Shown here in pieces: positions 43,739 through 52,598 of a stretch of DNA of 64,000 bases. The notes beneath the pieces were generated by a model. The model saw only the letters and a program-made list of their open reading frames with translations. It was not told the origin of the DNA and did no database searches. Each line of letters begins with the position of its first letter. Position 1 is the stretch's first letter. The DNA is from Lentisphaerota bacterium (lineage in GTDB: Bacteria > Verrucomicrobiota > Lentisphaeria > Victivallales > Victivallaceae), in assembly GCA_015061625.1 (NCBI GenBank), contig SUWG01000011.1, positions 1 through 64,000 on the forward strand, given 5' to 3'. The translations under genes were made by a program, and so were the position numbers.

Positions 43739-44428
43739 TTATACTTTAAGTTTGATTCCTCCCTTTTTATCATTTAAGAGCCAATCCAAATGCGGCTTGA
43801 AATGTTCTTTCAAAATCGCTGTAAACTCTTCTTTTGTGCCGGATTCCAAAGCATCGCAAAGGTCGAGGTGGGTCATTTTGCCCTGCCGCGGATCACGCTC
43901 GGCAACATCGATCTGATATTTGAATGACCCTTCCAATGCTTCCATGAATTGATTGGCCATCACATTGCCGCCGATGGAAAACAATTTACTGTGAAATGCC
44001 ACCTCTTCAGCAACGGGATGCACCAGTGTCGGGGGACCGGCCAATTCGCGCAATTCGGCAATATCTGCCGGTGTCGCTTTGGCATGGACAAAATCTGCCA
44101 TGCCGATCTCCATAATGATCCGCAGATTCATAAATTCTTTCCACTCCGCTTCGGAAAAAACTTCCGCCTGTGCCAGTTTATGCACCCCGGCAAAGGCATT
44201 GGGCCGGGTGACGATCATGCCCCGGCATTTGCGCGATTCGACCAGACCGTAGGCTTTGAGCCGGGATATGCCCTCGCGCACGATGTGGCGGCTCACATCG
44301 AGTTGAGCGGCCAACTCCTCCTCTTTGGGCAGCAAGTCGCCCGGATTCAATCCGTGACGGCGGATGTAACCTAAAAGATTCTGTGCCACATCATCGGCCA
44401 ATGTTTTTGATTTCAGTGCCTGCAACAT
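43739..44428 (-). CDS. GntR-family regulator, FadR/FCD type
   Basis: 229 residues. N-terminal winged helix at ~9-75 (NLLGYIRRHGLNPGDLLP, ELAAQLDVSRHIVREGISRLKAYGLVE). The FCD ligand-binding helical bundle has metal-site residues (MEIGMADFVHAKATPADIAEL, EVAFHSKLFSIGG, THLDLCDAL). FCD regulators typically bind sugar acids or carboxylates and repress transport and catabolism genes. The start shares one base with the stop of the sialidase-like gene (TAATG). A FadR-style palindrome in the promoter of its own operon (46767-46779) is the likely operator. Confidence 0.85.
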   Translation of the reverse strand: MLQALKSKTLADDVAQNLLGYIRRHGLNPGDLLPKEEELAAQLDVSRHIVREGISRLKAYGLVESRKCRGMIVTRPNAFAGVHKLAQAEVFSEAEWKEFMNLRIIMEIGMADFVHAKATPADIAELRELAGPPTLVHPVAEEVAFHSKLFSIGGNVMANQFMEALEGSFKYQIDVAERDPRQGKMTHLDLCDALESGTKEEFTAILKEHFKPHLDWLLNDKKGGIKLKV

Positions 44429-45534
44429 TATTTTCTCTCCTCTAAAATCCAGTGAACCAGTTTGATGGAAGTTTTTTCACCGGGCTGATCTATTTCGTAA
44501 TAAACCGTCAATATCGAACCGTCAGGCAACTGGGTCGAGGCCGGATATCCGTGATCGGCATCCGGAGCAAAGGAGAGTTGGAATCTTTCACTCCAACTGC
44601 GCCCGTCATCGTCACTGATCCGGGCAAATTGTCCATTCGGCTCAAAACGGCAACTGTAAACCAGCAAAATTTTTCCGTCTTTAAGCGTGTAAAAGTGCGG
44701 CGGATAACCGGCAATGTCAGTCGAAACCGGTTCACTCCATGTTCTGCCGCCGTCGGTGCTTTCGGAAACTCCCATGACCGTTTCCCGCAGAAATGTCACC
44801 AGTCTGCCGTCGGCGCACTCCACACAATATGGTTCACAACCGTATTTGTATTCTTCATTTTTCGGGATCGCCCCGATCTTTTGCCAACTCAAACCGTCAT
44901 CGGTCGATTCGTGGATCTCCACATAACTCGTATCCGGCGTGCAGGCTTTTTTCGCCGCCAGCGGTGCTGCGGCATCCGGGCCGTAGATCGTGCGGCCGAC
45001 ATAGAGCAGACGGCCGTCACGCAATTTGATCGGCCCGTGCGGCGTTGACGGAGCCACCCGGAGCAGCGGCCCCCACATTTTGCCGCCATCGGTCGAGCGG
45101 CGCAGACAACTGCCCAGAAATTTATCTCTGGTCTCATCGCTCAATTTTTCAGAAATATGCGCCCATGAGGCCATCGCTTTTTCAACCAGTTCCGGATCAC
45201 CGGGAAACACCCACTTCATCACATCCGGATTCTCAAAACCGATACTGGTGAAGTGGCTGACGATCAAAGTGCCTTTATCCGTTTCCAGAATTCCGGCATC
45301 CCGGTCATCCAGCGGCGTATCGGTGATGATTTCCGGCTCGCTCCACGTTTCGCCCTCATCACTGCTGCGGATCAGCATCGTTTTGCCGTATGGGCAGCAA
45401 TGCAAAAGCCGGTTTCCGGAATAAACCACGAGCAATTCGCCGTTTTTCCGGCGGATGATCGTCGGCCACGCCAGATATTGATTTTCCGCTTTGGCAATTA
45501 CTTTGGTGGAAATGATTTTGGCTGAATATTTCAT
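44428..45534 (-). CDS. Sialidase-like (Asp-box propeller) protein, third
   Basis: 368 residues. Five Asp boxes: SSDEGETWS, STDGGKMWG, STDDGLSWQ, STDGGRTWS and SDDDGRSWS. The N-terminus has RRKNGELLVVYSGNRLLHCC, so it lacks the RIP-like start of classical GH33. No signal peptide. More distant from the tandem pair at 36.9-39.1 kb. A GAGGGG ribosome site precedes the ATG. Placed between an (alpha/alpha)-barrel-like protein and the GntR/FCD regulator in one operon. Sialidase activity is plausible, though some Asp-box proteins act on other sugars. Confidence 0.72.
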   Translation of the reverse strand: MKYSAKIISTKVIAKAENQYLAWPTIIRRKNGELLVVYSGNRLLHCCPYGKTMLIRSSDEGETWSEPEIITDTPLDDRDAGILETDKGTLIVSHFTSIGFENPDVMKWVFPGDPELVEKAMASWAHISEKLSDETRDKFLGSCLRRSTDGGKMWGPLLRVAPSTPHGPIKLRDGRLLYVGRTIYGPDAAAPLAAKKACTPDTSYVEIHESTDDGLSWQKIGAIPKNEEYKYGCEPYCVECADGRLVTFLRETVMGVSESTDGGRTWSEPVSTDIAGYPPHFYTLKDGKILLVYSCRFEPNGQFARISDDDGRSWSERFQLSFAPDADHGYPASTQLPDGSILTVYYEIDQPGEKTSIKLVHWILEERK

Positions 45535-45545
45535 AATCGCCCCTC

Positions 45546-46736
45546 TTACCTGGCAAAAAGATCCTTACCCAGAATATCCATGGCGATCACCGAAGCGATC
45601 GGAGCATTTGTCCAACCGGTATAAATACTTCCGGCCCCGCCCTCGAAACGGTCGCCGCCGCCCCAGGAATTGGCGTTGAGATCAAACATTCCCCGCCAGC
45701 AACCGGAAAACTGCGGCTCATCTGAATCATCCTGAATACTTAAGATCAGTGCTTTGATCTTCTCATAATACGGAGCAAATGCCGGAGCGATCGCCCCCAA
45801 ACTCTGCAATGCCAGCAAACTCCAGTTGGCAGTATAGATGGTATCGACCAGATGGGCGCCGGTGGGTGCTTCGTAGTGTTCGGCGGGCAAATTGCCGTTT
45901 TCCTGCATTTTTTCCGTGAGCAGTTTGCCGAATTTCACCGCCATTTCCAGAAAGAAGGGGTCTTGCGAGTAACGGTATGCGGCAGTGGCCCCCAAAGTGG
46001 CGTAGGCCATTTCGCTGGGATTGAAGTTTTCCGCAACCGGCGCAAGATAATCATAATATTGTCTGATGAATGCCGCCGGTTTCCGGTTCGCCGCTTTATC
46101 CGCTTTGGCCAGAGCCATACAGGTAAGCGAACCCCAGTGCGGCAGATCCAGACTGCCCAGCCAGTGTTTGCTGTAATCCACCCAGTGCCCATCCGGAGTG
46201 AGGAACTTTTCCAGCATCACTTTCTGCGCTCCGGCGTGAAGCGAATCGGCGAGGATCAAAGCCCAGTGGCGCATATCGTAGCGTGTTTCCAATTCCGGAT
46301 AGGTTTCACCGATGACCAACTGGAAAAAGACACACCACGCTTCATCGTCAAAAAAGACGCAATTTTCCCGTTTGATATGTGACCAATTCCAACTGCCCGG
46401 CTGATACTCTTTCTGACTGCGGTTGAGCAAGCCGCTGCGAAAGTAAAGGAAGTCGAGGATATTCACGGCGATATCATAATATTTCTTATCGCCGAAAACT
46501 TCAAATGCCAGCAAATACAGATAAGCAGTTTCAAAATTGCAGTCGGCGCGGCGTTGTTCGATAATGCAGTAACCGTCATGGATAGTCCATGCGTGAAATT
46601 CGCGTTTCATCTCCTCAATGGCACTGTTGCCGGAGATCACGGCGACTCTTTCCGCCACGCCCCACAAGCCGTCAGCCGGAAGCATGACCCCGGAATTTTC
46701 AAACCACTTCAAACTATTCAGCAACGCATTTCTCAT
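45546..46736 (-). CDS. Unknown all-alpha barrel-like protein (paralogue of 18198-19454)
   Basis: 396 residues from the ATG at 46736 (GAGG 7 bp upstream). In-frame codons upstream extend over the promoter and are not used. Opens LKWFENSGVMLPADGLWGVAERV and keeps WNWSHIKRENCVFFDDEAWC, LDLPHWGSLTCMAL, EMAYATLGATAAYRYS and SIYTGWTNAPIAS, as in its paralogue. Likely (alpha/alpha)-barrel and cytoplasmic, but no catalytic signature recognised. First gene of the operon 46736-43739 (possibly on to 39520), with a perfect promoter and a palindromic operator. Confidence 0.68.
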   Translation of the reverse strand: MRNALLNSLKWFENSGVMLPADGLWGVAERVAVISGNSAIEEMKREFHAWTIHDGYCIIEQRRADCNFETAYLYLLAFEVFGDKKYYDIAVNILDFLYFRSGLLNRSQKEYQPGSWNWSHIKRENCVFFDDEAWCVFFQLVIGETYPELETRYDMRHWALILADSLHAGAQKVMLEKFLTPDGHWVDYSKHWLGSLDLPHWGSLTCMALAKADKAANRKPAAFIRQYYDYLAPVAENFNPSEMAYATLGATAAYRYSQDPFFLEMAVKFGKLLTEKMQENGNLPAEHYEAPTGAHLVDTIYTANWSLLALQSLGAIAPAFAPYYEKIKALILSIQDDSDEPQFSGCWRGMFDLNANSWGGGDRFEGGAGSIYTGWTNAPIASVIAMDILGKDLFAR

Positions 46737-46766
46737 CGGAATCCTCACACCGCAACAAAAGTTAAA

Positions 46767-46779
46767 TATGTTGAACATA
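46767..46779. promoter_or_regulatory. FadR-type operator palindrome
   Basis: TATGTTGAACATA, perfect 6-bp arms around one base, just downstream of the -10 box. It fits the TNGTnnnACNA style of FadR-subfamily GntR sites, and the operon encodes such a regulator (43739-44428). Confidence 0.6.
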
Positions 46780-46783
46780 AAGA

Positions 46784-46812
46784 AATATACGCAAACACCC
46801 CCCAAATGTCAA
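46784..46812 (-). promoter_or_regulatory. Promoter of the 46736 operon
   Basis: TTGACA (46812-46807), 17 bp, TATATT (46789-46784) on the minus strand, a full consensus-like promoter. Confidence 0.7.
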
Positions 46813-46923
46813 GAGCAGAATAAAAAAATTTTCATTTTTTTTGCCGTTAACGGTAAAAAAACGGTGGGAAACGGTAATGAACGGTAATGAACGGATAACT
46901 GTCACAATATATTGAAAAAAGTT

Positions 46924-46959
46924 GGAATTGCTTTTATCGTTTGCGATAAAAGTAATTCC
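46924..46959 (-). terminator. Terminator of the 57567-47016 operon
   Basis: GGAATT-G-CTTTTATCG pairs with CGATAAAAG-T-AATTCC. The minus-strand exit is AACTTTTTTC. A second hairpin, GGGGTTGC/GCAACCCC at about 46981-47010, sits between it and the stop at 47016. Confidence 0.75.
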
Positions 46960-47015
46960 GGCAAAAGTTTTTGGGAGATGGGGTTGCAACAGCCCCTGTG
47001 GAGCGGCAACCCCGG

Positions 47016-48827
47016 TCAAGAGCGGTGCCACCGGATGGTATTGCCCGCCATACCGTCAACTTCATGATCGGAGTAGTTGATGAAAAACTTCACCACACTG
47101 CCATCATCCAAAATATGTCTGGTGATCCCGATCTCCGGCGATTTTTCCGGGGTATCGACTCCGGCAAGCTGCGCCAGTTTGCGGTAGATATGGTAGAAAT
47201 TGTTACCGGGGGTCAGAGCCTCATTTTCCAGTGCGGCACTGACGTAGATCAACTGACCTTTGCCGTATTTTTTGCGGGTGATCAGCGGTGTACCGTCATC
47301 CAGCACGGCGACAACATCCGCACCGGAAACTTTTATTCTCCGGGTGAATCCGGCATTGAAAGTATAATTTCTGCCGTCGATGGTAAAGGAAAGTTTTTCC
47401 GGCAATTCTGCGGAATATTCCACGGTACAGCCGAAAAATTCTTCAAACGGCTCCAACATACCGTTATCGGCGGAAACCACCACAGTTGCACCATTTTCCG
47501 CCGCCTGCAAAAGCAGTTGATATTTGTGCAAGTCCATCACCTCATAACCGGAAACCGACGGCACGATATAAAAGTTGCTTTGCGGCAGAGCATCGATGGT
47601 ATCCATATTGCAATATTCGATCTCAAATCCGGCTTCCTTGCTCAAAATGAATGTACCGTAAGCGGTTTTCCACATATCTTTGAGCGAAGTGATCGCCACC
47701 ACCGCATCAACTTCCCGCGGCGGCAGTACACCGAAAGGCATTTCATGCAATTCATCCTGAAATTTTTTCATTGCCCTGCCCGGTCCGGCAATGCTCCGGT
47801 CGGAATTCCACGCTCCCAGAGCGCGTTCCATAGCGATCCAGCGGTATGGGTACTGACTGCCGCAGCGGCCGAAAGAAAATCCGCACCACCACAACACCGA
47901 ACCGAAACCGTGAACCAGCGCAGAATACAGCACGGTATAGAGGTATTTTTCACTGCGTTCATCGGAAATATAGCCGTTGCCGAATGAACCGATCTCCTCG
48001 ACAAATGCCGGTTTCTTACCGATCCCCCGGTACATGAGCGTTTCGGCGGTGGCGTGATATACCGCCGGAGTGTTGTTCAAAGCACTCCGGCCGCAGTGCT
48101 GGGTGAAAACCGGATAGGGATGAGTGGTCAGCGCATCGCTGAATTCCCCCTGAACCATCAGGCTGAATGGCTTATCCGTATAATTTTTGCCGCTGTGCAT
48201 ACCGGAATATACCGGACGGGGCGGATCGGCAAGGCGGATGGCAGAAGTTATATACGCCATCCAGTGCCACGACTCTTCCGGGGTGAATGGAGCCATGCAG
48301 TTGCATTCGTTGCCCGGTTCCCAGGCGGCGATCGCCGGATGATCTTTCATCGCTGAAACGAAACCGTCGATGAACATTTTTTCAATGCGCAACGCCGTAA
48401 AATCGTTGCCGACATTTTTATTCGCCATGATCGGCGGAGCGAAAAATCCACCGCTCATCCAGCCGGTGAGCAAGCCGACGATCAACCGGAAATCGTACTT
48501 CAACGCCAGATCGGCGACCTGACGGAAACGCTCCATCATCACCGGATCAAGTCCGTAACGGCGGATGCCTTTTTCCGGCAGAGGAGTGCCATCGGTAAAG
48601 ACCAATTCCAGCGGACGGTTGCTGGAACCGGCCGCCCACATGACCGGCTGGAAATCCGACCACAAAGGAAAAAGGCGCACCGTATTCACCCCGGCGGCGT
48701 GCAATGCGGCGAAATCCCGGTCGATCTCCTCAAGCGAGAATTCCCGCCACATCTTTATTCCGGCGTGAGACGCCCAATAGTTCACCCCCACGCTGAATCT
48801 ATCCATGCCCGGCAAAAATTTTTCCAT
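47016..48827 (-). CDS. GH5-like beta-glycosidase (clan GH-A), 603 residues
   Basis: The start at 48827 is chosen for GGAG 6 bp upstream; ATG 48830 and TTG 48842 are alternatives. TIM barrel ~10-330: FSVGVNYWAS, GVNTVRLFPLWSDFQP, acid/base Glu174 in WEPGNECN, nucleophile around Glu278 in PAFVEEIGSFG. The C-terminal part looks like a beta-galactosidase trimerisation-like flavodoxin fold (FYIVPSVSGYEVMDLHKYQLLLQAAENGATVVVSADNG), followed by a beta domain. No signal peptide. Mannosidase/mannanase or galactosidase activity cannot be told apart. 12 bp after the DUF4434-like gene. Last gene of its operon. Confidence 0.75.
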   Translation of the reverse strand: MEKFLPGMDRFSVGVNYWASHAGIKMWREFSLEEIDRDFAALHAAGVNTVRLFPLWSDFQPVMWAAGSSNRPLELVFTDGTPLPEKGIRRYGLDPVMMERFRQVADLALKYDFRLIVGLLTGWMSGGFFAPPIMANKNVGNDFTALRIEKMFIDGFVSAMKDHPAIAAWEPGNECNCMAPFTPEESWHWMAYITSAIRLADPPRPVYSGMHSGKNYTDKPFSLMVQGEFSDALTTHPYPVFTQHCGRSALNNTPAVYHATAETLMYRGIGKKPAFVEEIGSFGNGYISDERSEKYLYTVLYSALVHGFGSVLWWCGFSFGRCGSQYPYRWIAMERALGAWNSDRSIAGPGRAMKKFQDELHEMPFGVLPPREVDAVVAITSLKDMWKTAYGTFILSKEAGFEIEYCNMDTIDALPQSNFYIVPSVSGYEVMDLHKYQLLLQAAENGATVVVSADNGMLEPFEEFFGCTVEYSAELPEKLSFTIDGRNYTFNAGFTRRIKVSGADVVAVLDDGTPLITRKKYGKGQLIYVSAALENEALTPGNNFYHIYRKLAQLAGVDTPEKSPEIGITRHILDDGSVVKFFINYSDHEVDGMAGNTIRWHRS

Positions 48828-48838
48828 CATATTCTCCG

Positions 48839-49735
48839 TCAAATTTGAAAATATTCCCGGTAGCGGTTGTAGAGATGTCCGGCGGAGTGGTAACTTGAAT
48901 TCGGACTCATGAAGTGGGAAAATTCAAAGGTGATGACCTTTTCCACGCCCGCCTGTTTGGCCGCTTCCAGTTTCAACAGCATCTTTTCCCACTTGATCGG
49001 CAGAAAGCGGATCGGCATATCCCGGTCGAAACTCTCACAGTTGCTCCAGCAGGTAATGCCGTGTTTGCGCGCCAGACGGCTGTTGATCTCCAGATAGCCC
49101 GCCAACTCATCAAAGCCGCAGTGACCATCCTGAAACGCCATGATGTCGATCGTGCCATTGAGAGCATCAAGGATGTTGTCCCACTCTCTTTCGTGTTCTT
49201 CCAGCGTGCCGGAATCATTCTGCTTGATACCGGTGATAAAGGGGGAGATCAAAATCGGTTTGCCGCCGGAAAGTTCCTTGCAACTCTGGCTCAAACGACG
49301 GTAAATATCCACCACATGAGCCTTGCGGCGGCTGATTTCCAGCGAAAGATACCAGCCGGCGAAAGATTTGTGGTGACCGTAACGGTTCCACGCTTCTTCG
49401 ACCACCGGCAGATTGACTTCGATCTCCTTGTCATATTCGCCGTTGTGCCAGAAACTGCCGGAATCATAGGTGCCGAAATAAAACTTCATATCCAGCTCAT
49501 CGGCCAGATCGAGGAACATTTCCACCAGATCCACCGGCGGAGTGAATCCGCCTCTGGCAATCAGAGTCGGCGACGGAAACGTCATCCAGCGTTTGTGACC
49601 GCAACGGATCAGAATAACGGTATCAATGCCAATGGCTTTCATCGCCATAAAGTCTTTTTTCCACTCCTCTCGGCCCCAATTCTGATGGGGAATGTCGTGG
49701 CTGATCTCATCCAGAAAAGTTCCGGTAATACGCAT
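48839..49735 (-). CDS. DUF4434-like TIM-barrel protein, 298 residues
   Basis: ITGTFLDEISHDIPHQNWGREEWKKDFMAMKAIGIDTVILIRCGH is the characteristic opening of DUF4434 proteins (retaining glycosidase-like barrel). KFYFGTYDSGSFWHNG, FAGWYLSLEIS and DIMAFQDGHCGFDEL follow, with Glu in YLSLEIS a candidate acid. No signal peptide. AAGGA precedes the ATG. Members of this family sit in glycan utilisation loci, but no activity is proven that I know of. Separated by 104 bp from the NanA-like gene, and followed by the GH5-like gene. Confidence 0.68.
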   Translation of the reverse strand: MRITGTFLDEISHDIPHQNWGREEWKKDFMAMKAIGIDTVILIRCGHKRWMTFPSPTLIARGGFTPPVDLVEMFLDLADELDMKFYFGTYDSGSFWHNGEYDKEIEVNLPVVEEAWNRYGHHKSFAGWYLSLEISRRKAHVVDIYRRLSQSCKELSGGKPILISPFITGIKQNDSGTLEEHEREWDNILDALNGTIDIMAFQDGHCGFDELAGYLEINSRLARKHGITCWSNCESFDRDMPIRFLPIKWEKMLLKLEAAKQAGVEKVITFEFSHFMSPNSSYHSAGHLYNRYREYFQI

Positions 49736-49839
49736 GGTTAAAATTCCTTATATTATTGTTGCTGTGATTCTTGCAACATCATTTCACTTGACCGTTCCGC
49801 TACCGCAGCACCCGGTGCAGATTTTTTATTTGATTTTTT

Positions 49840-50748
49840 TCACTTCTGCCAGAATTCATATCCGGCTCTTTTCAGAGCCTCGGTCAGAGCTTTGGTGCGT
49901 TCCGGAGTGTATTCATCGGCCGGATAAACGTCATATCCGGCATCGATACCGTTGATCCGGAGCAATTCCTTGACCGGCTTGATCACGCTTCCTTCAGCAA
50001 AATCCAACAGAACCTTGATCACTTTATTAGCCTGATACTGCAACTGCTGTGCTTTGGCAATATCTCCGGCTTTGTAAGCACGGTAAATGCCGACGAAAAG
50101 TTCCGGCATCACCCCGTAAGTCGCCCCGATACCGCCATCTGCCCCCATGCACAAGCCGCAGAGCAACGCTTCATCCGGCCCGTTGATGACGTTGATATCG
50201 CCACCGTTGAGCTGTTTCAACTGCCACATGGCAAAGTTGCTGCTGCGGGTGTCTTTGGCACCGCAAATGTTGTCGATCTTGAGCAATTCCGCCATCAATT
50301 CATTCATATTGATCCCCGCGCCGGTGTGGTTGGCGTAGATCAGGATCGGCAGATCGGTATTTTTGGCAATGTCACTGTAAAACCGCAGCGTCTCCTTGAA
50401 GTTGTATTTGAAGTAGATCGACGGCATGATCGAGGAAATACCATCCGCTCCGGCGGCAGTGGCAAAACGGGTGAGTTCCAGCACTTCCAGCGAATTGATC
50501 GCCCCGGTATGCACAATAACTTTGCCCCGGCCCGCATTGGCTTCGATCGCCGCTTCCGCCATCGCCTTGCGCTGGTCAAGAGTCAGCAACACCCCTTCAC
50601 CCGTGCCGCCGACACTGTAAAAGCCGTCAACTCCGGCATCCAGATAGCGGTCAACCAGAGTTTTGACCACCGCTTTTTTGACCTTGCCCGCCGCATCCAG
50701 CGGGGTGATGAGAGCCGGCATGATGCCGGTGAATTGGATCTTTGACAT
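49840..50748 (-). CDS. NanA-like aldolase of the DapA/NAL family (copy 2)
   Basis: 302 residues with the same key residues as copy 1: GGTGEG 47-52, Tyr138 and Schiff-base Lys165 (CGAKDT). The two proteins share most positions but differ in several active-site neighbours (ANHTGAG against ANQTGAG, MPSIYF against PPSIYF). Starts 29 bp after the SSS symporter, so import and cleavage of a keto sugar acid are linked. Sialate is the best guess from the neighbouring sialidase-like genes, although no NanE or NanK is seen in the window. Confidence 0.82.
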   Translation of the reverse strand: MSKIQFTGIMPALITPLDAAGKVKKAVVKTLVDRYLDAGVDGFYSVGGTGEGVLLTLDQRKAMAEAAIEANAGRGKVIVHTGAINSLEVLELTRFATAAGADGISSIMPSIYFKYNFKETLRFYSDIAKNTDLPILIYANHTGAGINMNELMAELLKIDNICGAKDTRSSNFAMWQLKQLNGGDINVINGPDEALLCGLCMGADGGIGATYGVMPELFVGIYRAYKAGDIAKAQQLQYQANKVIKVLLDFAEGSVIKPVKELLRINGIDAGYDVYPADEYTPERTKALTEALKRAGYEFWQK

Positions 50749-50777
50749 GATTATTTATCTTTCTTTATGATTGGGAA

Positions 50778-52577
50778 TTATTTTTCATCACTTTCAGCGG
50801 AGTTCTGATTGAGGATCGGTTCATCCAGAGTCCAGACCGTCAACCCCTGATACTTCTCTTTGGGCTGTTTCGGGCAGAAAAGCAGCACGATGAATGCCCC
50901 GATCAGCGAAATCGGCAGGAAGAAGTAGAAACTGCGCGCCTGCGGTGCATCCGTGATCAATGCATTACTGTAAATATACCAGATCAGGATCGCTTCGGCA
51001 TAACCCAGCACCGCCATACCGCCGAGCGCACTGACCTTGCCGATCCACATACGGCGCAACTTTTTGAATGCATACGGGATCAGGATCACCAAACCGATGA
51101 TCAGCGGCCACAGCACCATCGAAAAGCCGATCTTACCGGCATAACCCCACGGCAGAGAATTATCCCTGACCCACGCCTGCCAGTCGGAACGGGAAAGCGC
51201 ATACCACGCATTCCAGCCCCAGCCTTCACCGAAAGCAAATGCCGTGTACGCCCAGATGAGTTTGGAATTCGCCCGGCTGGAAAGCACCGCAAACAGAAAC
51301 GCCGGTAAAATCGCCGCTCCCAGCAAGCCGAAAAGTGTTCCCACTTCGGAAACCGACTGGCTCAACCATTTGCCCGAAACTTCCAGTGCCAGCGCCAGCA
51401 AAATGGAAAATACCCCGATCCAGAGCGTTGCCAGTTTGGAAATGCGCACCTCTCCGGCATCATCCAGTTTCTTATTGATGAATTTGACGTGGAACTCCTT
51501 GAGCCAGATCGTCGCCATCGAATTCATACCCGCACTCAAAGTACTCATGATCGCCGCCAGCATACCCGCCATGAAAAGTCCGGGCATCGGAGTCGGCAGA
51601 TGGTTCGCCATGAAAACAAAGAACGCCTTGTCACCCTCACCGGCACCGGGCGCACCGACCGGATTCTGCACATAGTAGGTGTAGATCGCCAGCCCCGTGA
51701 ACCAGAGCATCAGCGTGAAGATCAATGCCGAACCGGTGGCCACCAGTTTCGCCTTGAAACCCTCTTTCCAGTTTTTCGTGGAAAGGTATCTCTGGATCGT
51801 GATCTGGTCACTGCACGCACTGGTCAGAGGCGCAATAAACGCATTCCAGATCATCAGGAAAAAGAGCAGTCTCACATAGGGGGAAAGCGAATAGAAATCC
51901 GGATCGGAAAACTGCGGCACTCCGTGACCGTTGGCAAATGCACAACGCACCGCTTCGACCGCACCGCCGTCGATCTTGGTGCAAACCAGAATGATCAACA
52001 GCACAAAACTGCCGAAAAGCACAAAGAACTGCAGCACATCAGTCCACACCACCGCTTTGGCTCCGCCTTTGACCGTGTAGATCATGCCGACGACCCCGAC
52101 CAGCAGAATGGAGAACCACGGCGCCCAGTGATAAGATGCTTCAAAAATTTTGGCCGTAGTGTAAAGCACCATCGCCAGATACATCGTTCTGGCATAGAAT
52201 GCCGAAATCGCCACGATCGCCCGCACCGAACTGTCGTAACGGTATTCCAGATATTCGTAGGGCGTAAAACTGCCCAGCCGGAAATAGAAGCGGACAAACA
52301 GCAAATACGCCGGAATATTCAGCAACATACCCAAAGTGCCGCTGATGATGAAAAGCGTCAGCCCGTAATTGTAGATCTCGCCGGGTACCTGAACCAGCGA
52401 AATGGAACTCAACAACGCCATCATACACGCCAAACCGACAGCAATGGCAGGCATTTTCCGGCCGCCGAGCAGATAGTTCACTGAACTTTTTTCACCCCGT
52501 GAACAGTAAAAACCAATGCCCAGCACCGCAACAAAGTAAGCCACGATGATCAGGTAATCGATCCAAGATTGTGTCAT
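50778..52577 (-). CDS. SSS-family sodium:solute symporter (sugar or sialate-type)
   Basis: 599 residues, about 14 membrane spans. SVNYLLGGRKMPAIAVGLACMMALLSSIS is the SSS core opening. SACSDQITIQRYLSTKNWKEG and GMLAAIMSTLSAGMNSMATIWLKEF are the later conserved blocks. It resembles the sodium-dependent glucose/sialic-acid branch rather than PutP (no D-M-S-A-W motif). It imports its ligand across the inner membrane using Na+. A GGGGGGATAAA ribosome site is present. The NanA-like aldolase follows by 29 bp. Confidence 0.82.
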   Translation of the reverse strand: MTQSWIDYLIIVAYFVAVLGIGFYCSRGEKSSVNYLLGGRKMPAIAVGLACMMALLSSISLVQVPGEIYNYGLTLFIISGTLGMLLNIPAYLLFVRFYFRLGSFTPYEYLEYRYDSSVRAIVAISAFYARTMYLAMVLYTTAKIFEASYHWAPWFSILLVGVVGMIYTVKGGAKAVVWTDVLQFFVLFGSFVLLIILVCTKIDGGAVEAVRCAFANGHGVPQFSDPDFYSLSPYVRLLFFLMIWNAFIAPLTSACSDQITIQRYLSTKNWKEGFKAKLVATGSALIFTLMLWFTGLAIYTYYVQNPVGAPGAGEGDKAFFVFMANHLPTPMPGLFMAGMLAAIMSTLSAGMNSMATIWLKEFHVKFINKKLDDAGEVRISKLATLWIGVFSILLALALEVSGKWLSQSVSEVGTLFGLLGAAILPAFLFAVLSSRANSKLIWAYTAFAFGEGWGWNAWYALSRSDWQAWVRDNSLPWGYAGKIGFSMVLWPLIIGLVILIPYAFKKLRRMWIGKVSALGGMAVLGYAEAILIWYIYSNALITDAPQARSFYFFLPISLIGAFIVLLFCPKQPKEKYQGLTVWTLDEPILNQNSAESDEK

Positions 52578-52598
52578 GATATTTTATCCCCCCTGTGA

